From NCBI RefSeq assembly GCF_040807025.1, contig NC_090942.1, positions 74,141,487-74,205,486 of the forward strand: 64,000 nt of DNA, read 5' to 3'. The notes under the pieces are model-generated. The model saw only the letters and a list, made by a program, of their open reading frames with translations, had not been told where the DNA came from and made no database searches. The first letter of the stretch is position 1. Every line of letters starts with the position of its first letter. The stretch comes from Struthio camelus (lineage: Eukaryota > Chordata > Aves > Struthioniformes > Struthionidae). A program made the translations under genes and the position numbers. Below, piece by piece: positions 62,166 to 64,000 of the stretch.

Positions 62166-63255
62166 AAGGCCGTTTTAGACCAGTGTCACATGAATTAGGG
62201 CACCTGGTTTTAGGAACAGCTCTCACGATGGCATGAATAACTGAGCAATAAATAGTAACACTTCTTTGGAAAGTGAAGGTAGTAACAAACTTGTAATCAA
62301 CAACAATAAATGCCACACACATTGTTTCACAACACAGCCATGTTTCACCTCCAGGTATGAATATGTGTACCAGGTTACCAATAACAGGCATAACAAGTTA
62401 CCTGAACAGAGTCAAGTTCTCAGTTGATAAGGAAGGAAAATCCCACCTGGCGTGACTGACAGAGCCTGTCCACAGTTTTTAAGGGTGTCAGAGATGCCTG
62501 CTGGCAGAACAGCCAGCTCCCCACGGCCTCACAAAACGTGCCGCTCGGATCCTGCCAGGGAGTGGCAGGTTGAGCTCTAGCTGCAGGGTTCCCATTTCAT
62601 CACACTCAATGCAGAATTCAAAATAAGATCTTTAAGCAAAGTGTTTCCACCCCAATGAAATGAATCATCTCAACCATTTTCCACTGCAAAATTGGCAAAA
62701 TCTGGCAAAAGCAGTATTTTCCCAGAAGACATTTTATCTTAGTTCAACTGAAAACATTATAGCTGGTTATAACCACAAATAGGTTGATAAAAAGGAAATA
62801 ATTGTTTTTTAAAAAAGTCTCAAGGTTCTAGCGTTGTATTAAAAGTTAATTTTTTTAGTTGTGACTATGAAACATAAATATTCTGAATTTTGTAGTGACA
62901 CTGTTTTCTAAGCAAAATCTGTCCAGTGTATGCTGCTTTGTCCAAGGTGGCATTTATTGCTATGCCATGTAGTAACCAGCAGAGGACACTCAAAGAATAG
63001 TATTACCCATCCAGCGACTGCAAATGCTCGAAATTTTTGTCATGTAGGAAGTTGCTGTTTTGGGGGAGAAGCTGATCATCAGCTATGCGCAACGTTCATC
63101 TGTGTTTTCTTGCACCTTAAAACTTTTTCAGCTCAAGCCTTTAGCTCATATTTTCAGAGTTGCCTTTGTATATTTGTTGGTTTGAGGTCCTTATGTTTGT
63201 ACCAATGAGACCTGGACAACTGTTATTACTTTAAATAAAAAGATGCATGCTGGAG
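62166..63255 (+). other. SLCO1B3: SLCO1B3-like 3' UTR with three polyadenylation signals
   Basis: AATAAA hexamers lie at 62247, 62305 and 63234. The first two would give short 3' UTRs of about 100-170 nt and the third about 1.1 kb. Which is used cannot be told from sequence. Confidence 0.5.
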
Positions 63256-64000
63256 TACCATTTCACAACAGTGATTGAATTCTCTGGTTGATACATCAAA
63301 ATAGATGCTCCAGGGTAGAGCGGGGATACAGAAATCAGACATATTTGACAACGTACTAAAGTACATGGAGCAAAATGCTAAGGTGAGCTGTTATGTAGTA
63401 ACAGTGTTGTCCATCCTGAGCATTCATGTAGTAGTGACTACAGCAGCTAAGGGGAGAAAAGGGATACTTTTTTCCAAATAAAGTGATACTTTCTGTAGGC
63501 AGTGTCTCTCTGTTTATCAAAACTGCCATTAATTTTGGCTTGGGGCTGCCTAAGAATTGCATTTTCAAATGTTTTGACATATTCAGATAGTGCCCTAGGA
63601 ATGACCTGAATGAATGAACCACCTTACCTAGTTATCAGACTCTGGAAAGAGTTTTGGCAGGAAAGAAAATGCAACTGTTTAGCTTTGTGTTTTTGTCTTC
63701 CACTTTGTCCAGATGGTATTTTGTTGATATGTCTGGATGTATATATGATTTCTTATGGTGACTCCAAAGCCAGAGTTTAGGTGAGACACTTTAGTCCAGT
63801 CTGCAAACTTTGAAAACATATATTTTATGTGACAAAATATAGCACTTTTAGCTGAAAACAAGGGCAATTTCTAGAAGAGAAATTATGAGAATTATGCATG
63901 AGGAATCAATGATGCCAAAAGAAAAGGTTATGACCTGGGAATTTTGGGGAAATTATTACTCCAGGCTCATGAGGTCAAGGAGGTATAAATAAACAGGTCT
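63256..64000. other. Downstream intergenic DNA, nothing recognised
   Basis: AT-rich sequence with short open frames only. No exon of a further SLCO1 gene is visible before the window ends. Confidence 0.5.

Overview
This is a vertebrate nuclear genomic window, most likely from a bird. The genes are intron-rich with canonical vertebrate splice sites. The interspersed repeats I recognise are decayed CR1-type LINE fragments, the dominant retroposon of birds and other sauropsids; I see no Alu-like or L1-like sequence. The species cannot be fixed from the sequence.

The window holds two complete, tandem, plus-strand genes of the OATP1 (SLCO1) family of 12-membrane-segment, sodium-independent organic anion transporters. 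I rebuilt both by joining splice-consistent exons. Gene 1 (coding exons from 7388 to 29078, 14 exons, 710 residues) is SLCO1C1, the thyroxine transporter of brain barriers. Both of its termini and its body agree with what I recall of mammalian OATP1C1. Gene 2 (45086 to 62165, 14 exons, 704 residues) is the next OATP1 paralogue. By position and sequence it is best read as the avian SLCO1B gene, usually called SLCO1B3, a liver-type uptake carrier for bile acids and conjugates.

Layout: 1-2480 is upstream intergenic DNA with nothing recognised. 2480-3400 is a GC-richer block with a candidate promoter and non-coding first exon for gene 1. 2943-7370 is the probable 5' UTR intron. 7371-about 30000 is gene 1 with its 3' UTR. 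About 30000-45062 is intergenic and holds at least two CR1 remnants, a GC-rich unclassified block and microsatellites. 45063-about 63255 is gene 2 with its 3' UTR. The rest is intergenic.

The two genes share every intron position and phase (0,1,2,1,1,1,1,1,2,0,2,1,2). Nine of the 14 coding exons are identical in length, and both genes keep a GC-AG intron after coding exon 7. This is the signature of tandem duplication. I found no undescribed system here. The best leads are the shared non-canonical splice donor, a pure TTTC microsatellite that forms the pyrimidine tract of a frame-critical exon, the very short introns of gene 2, and the unclassified GC-rich block between the genes.
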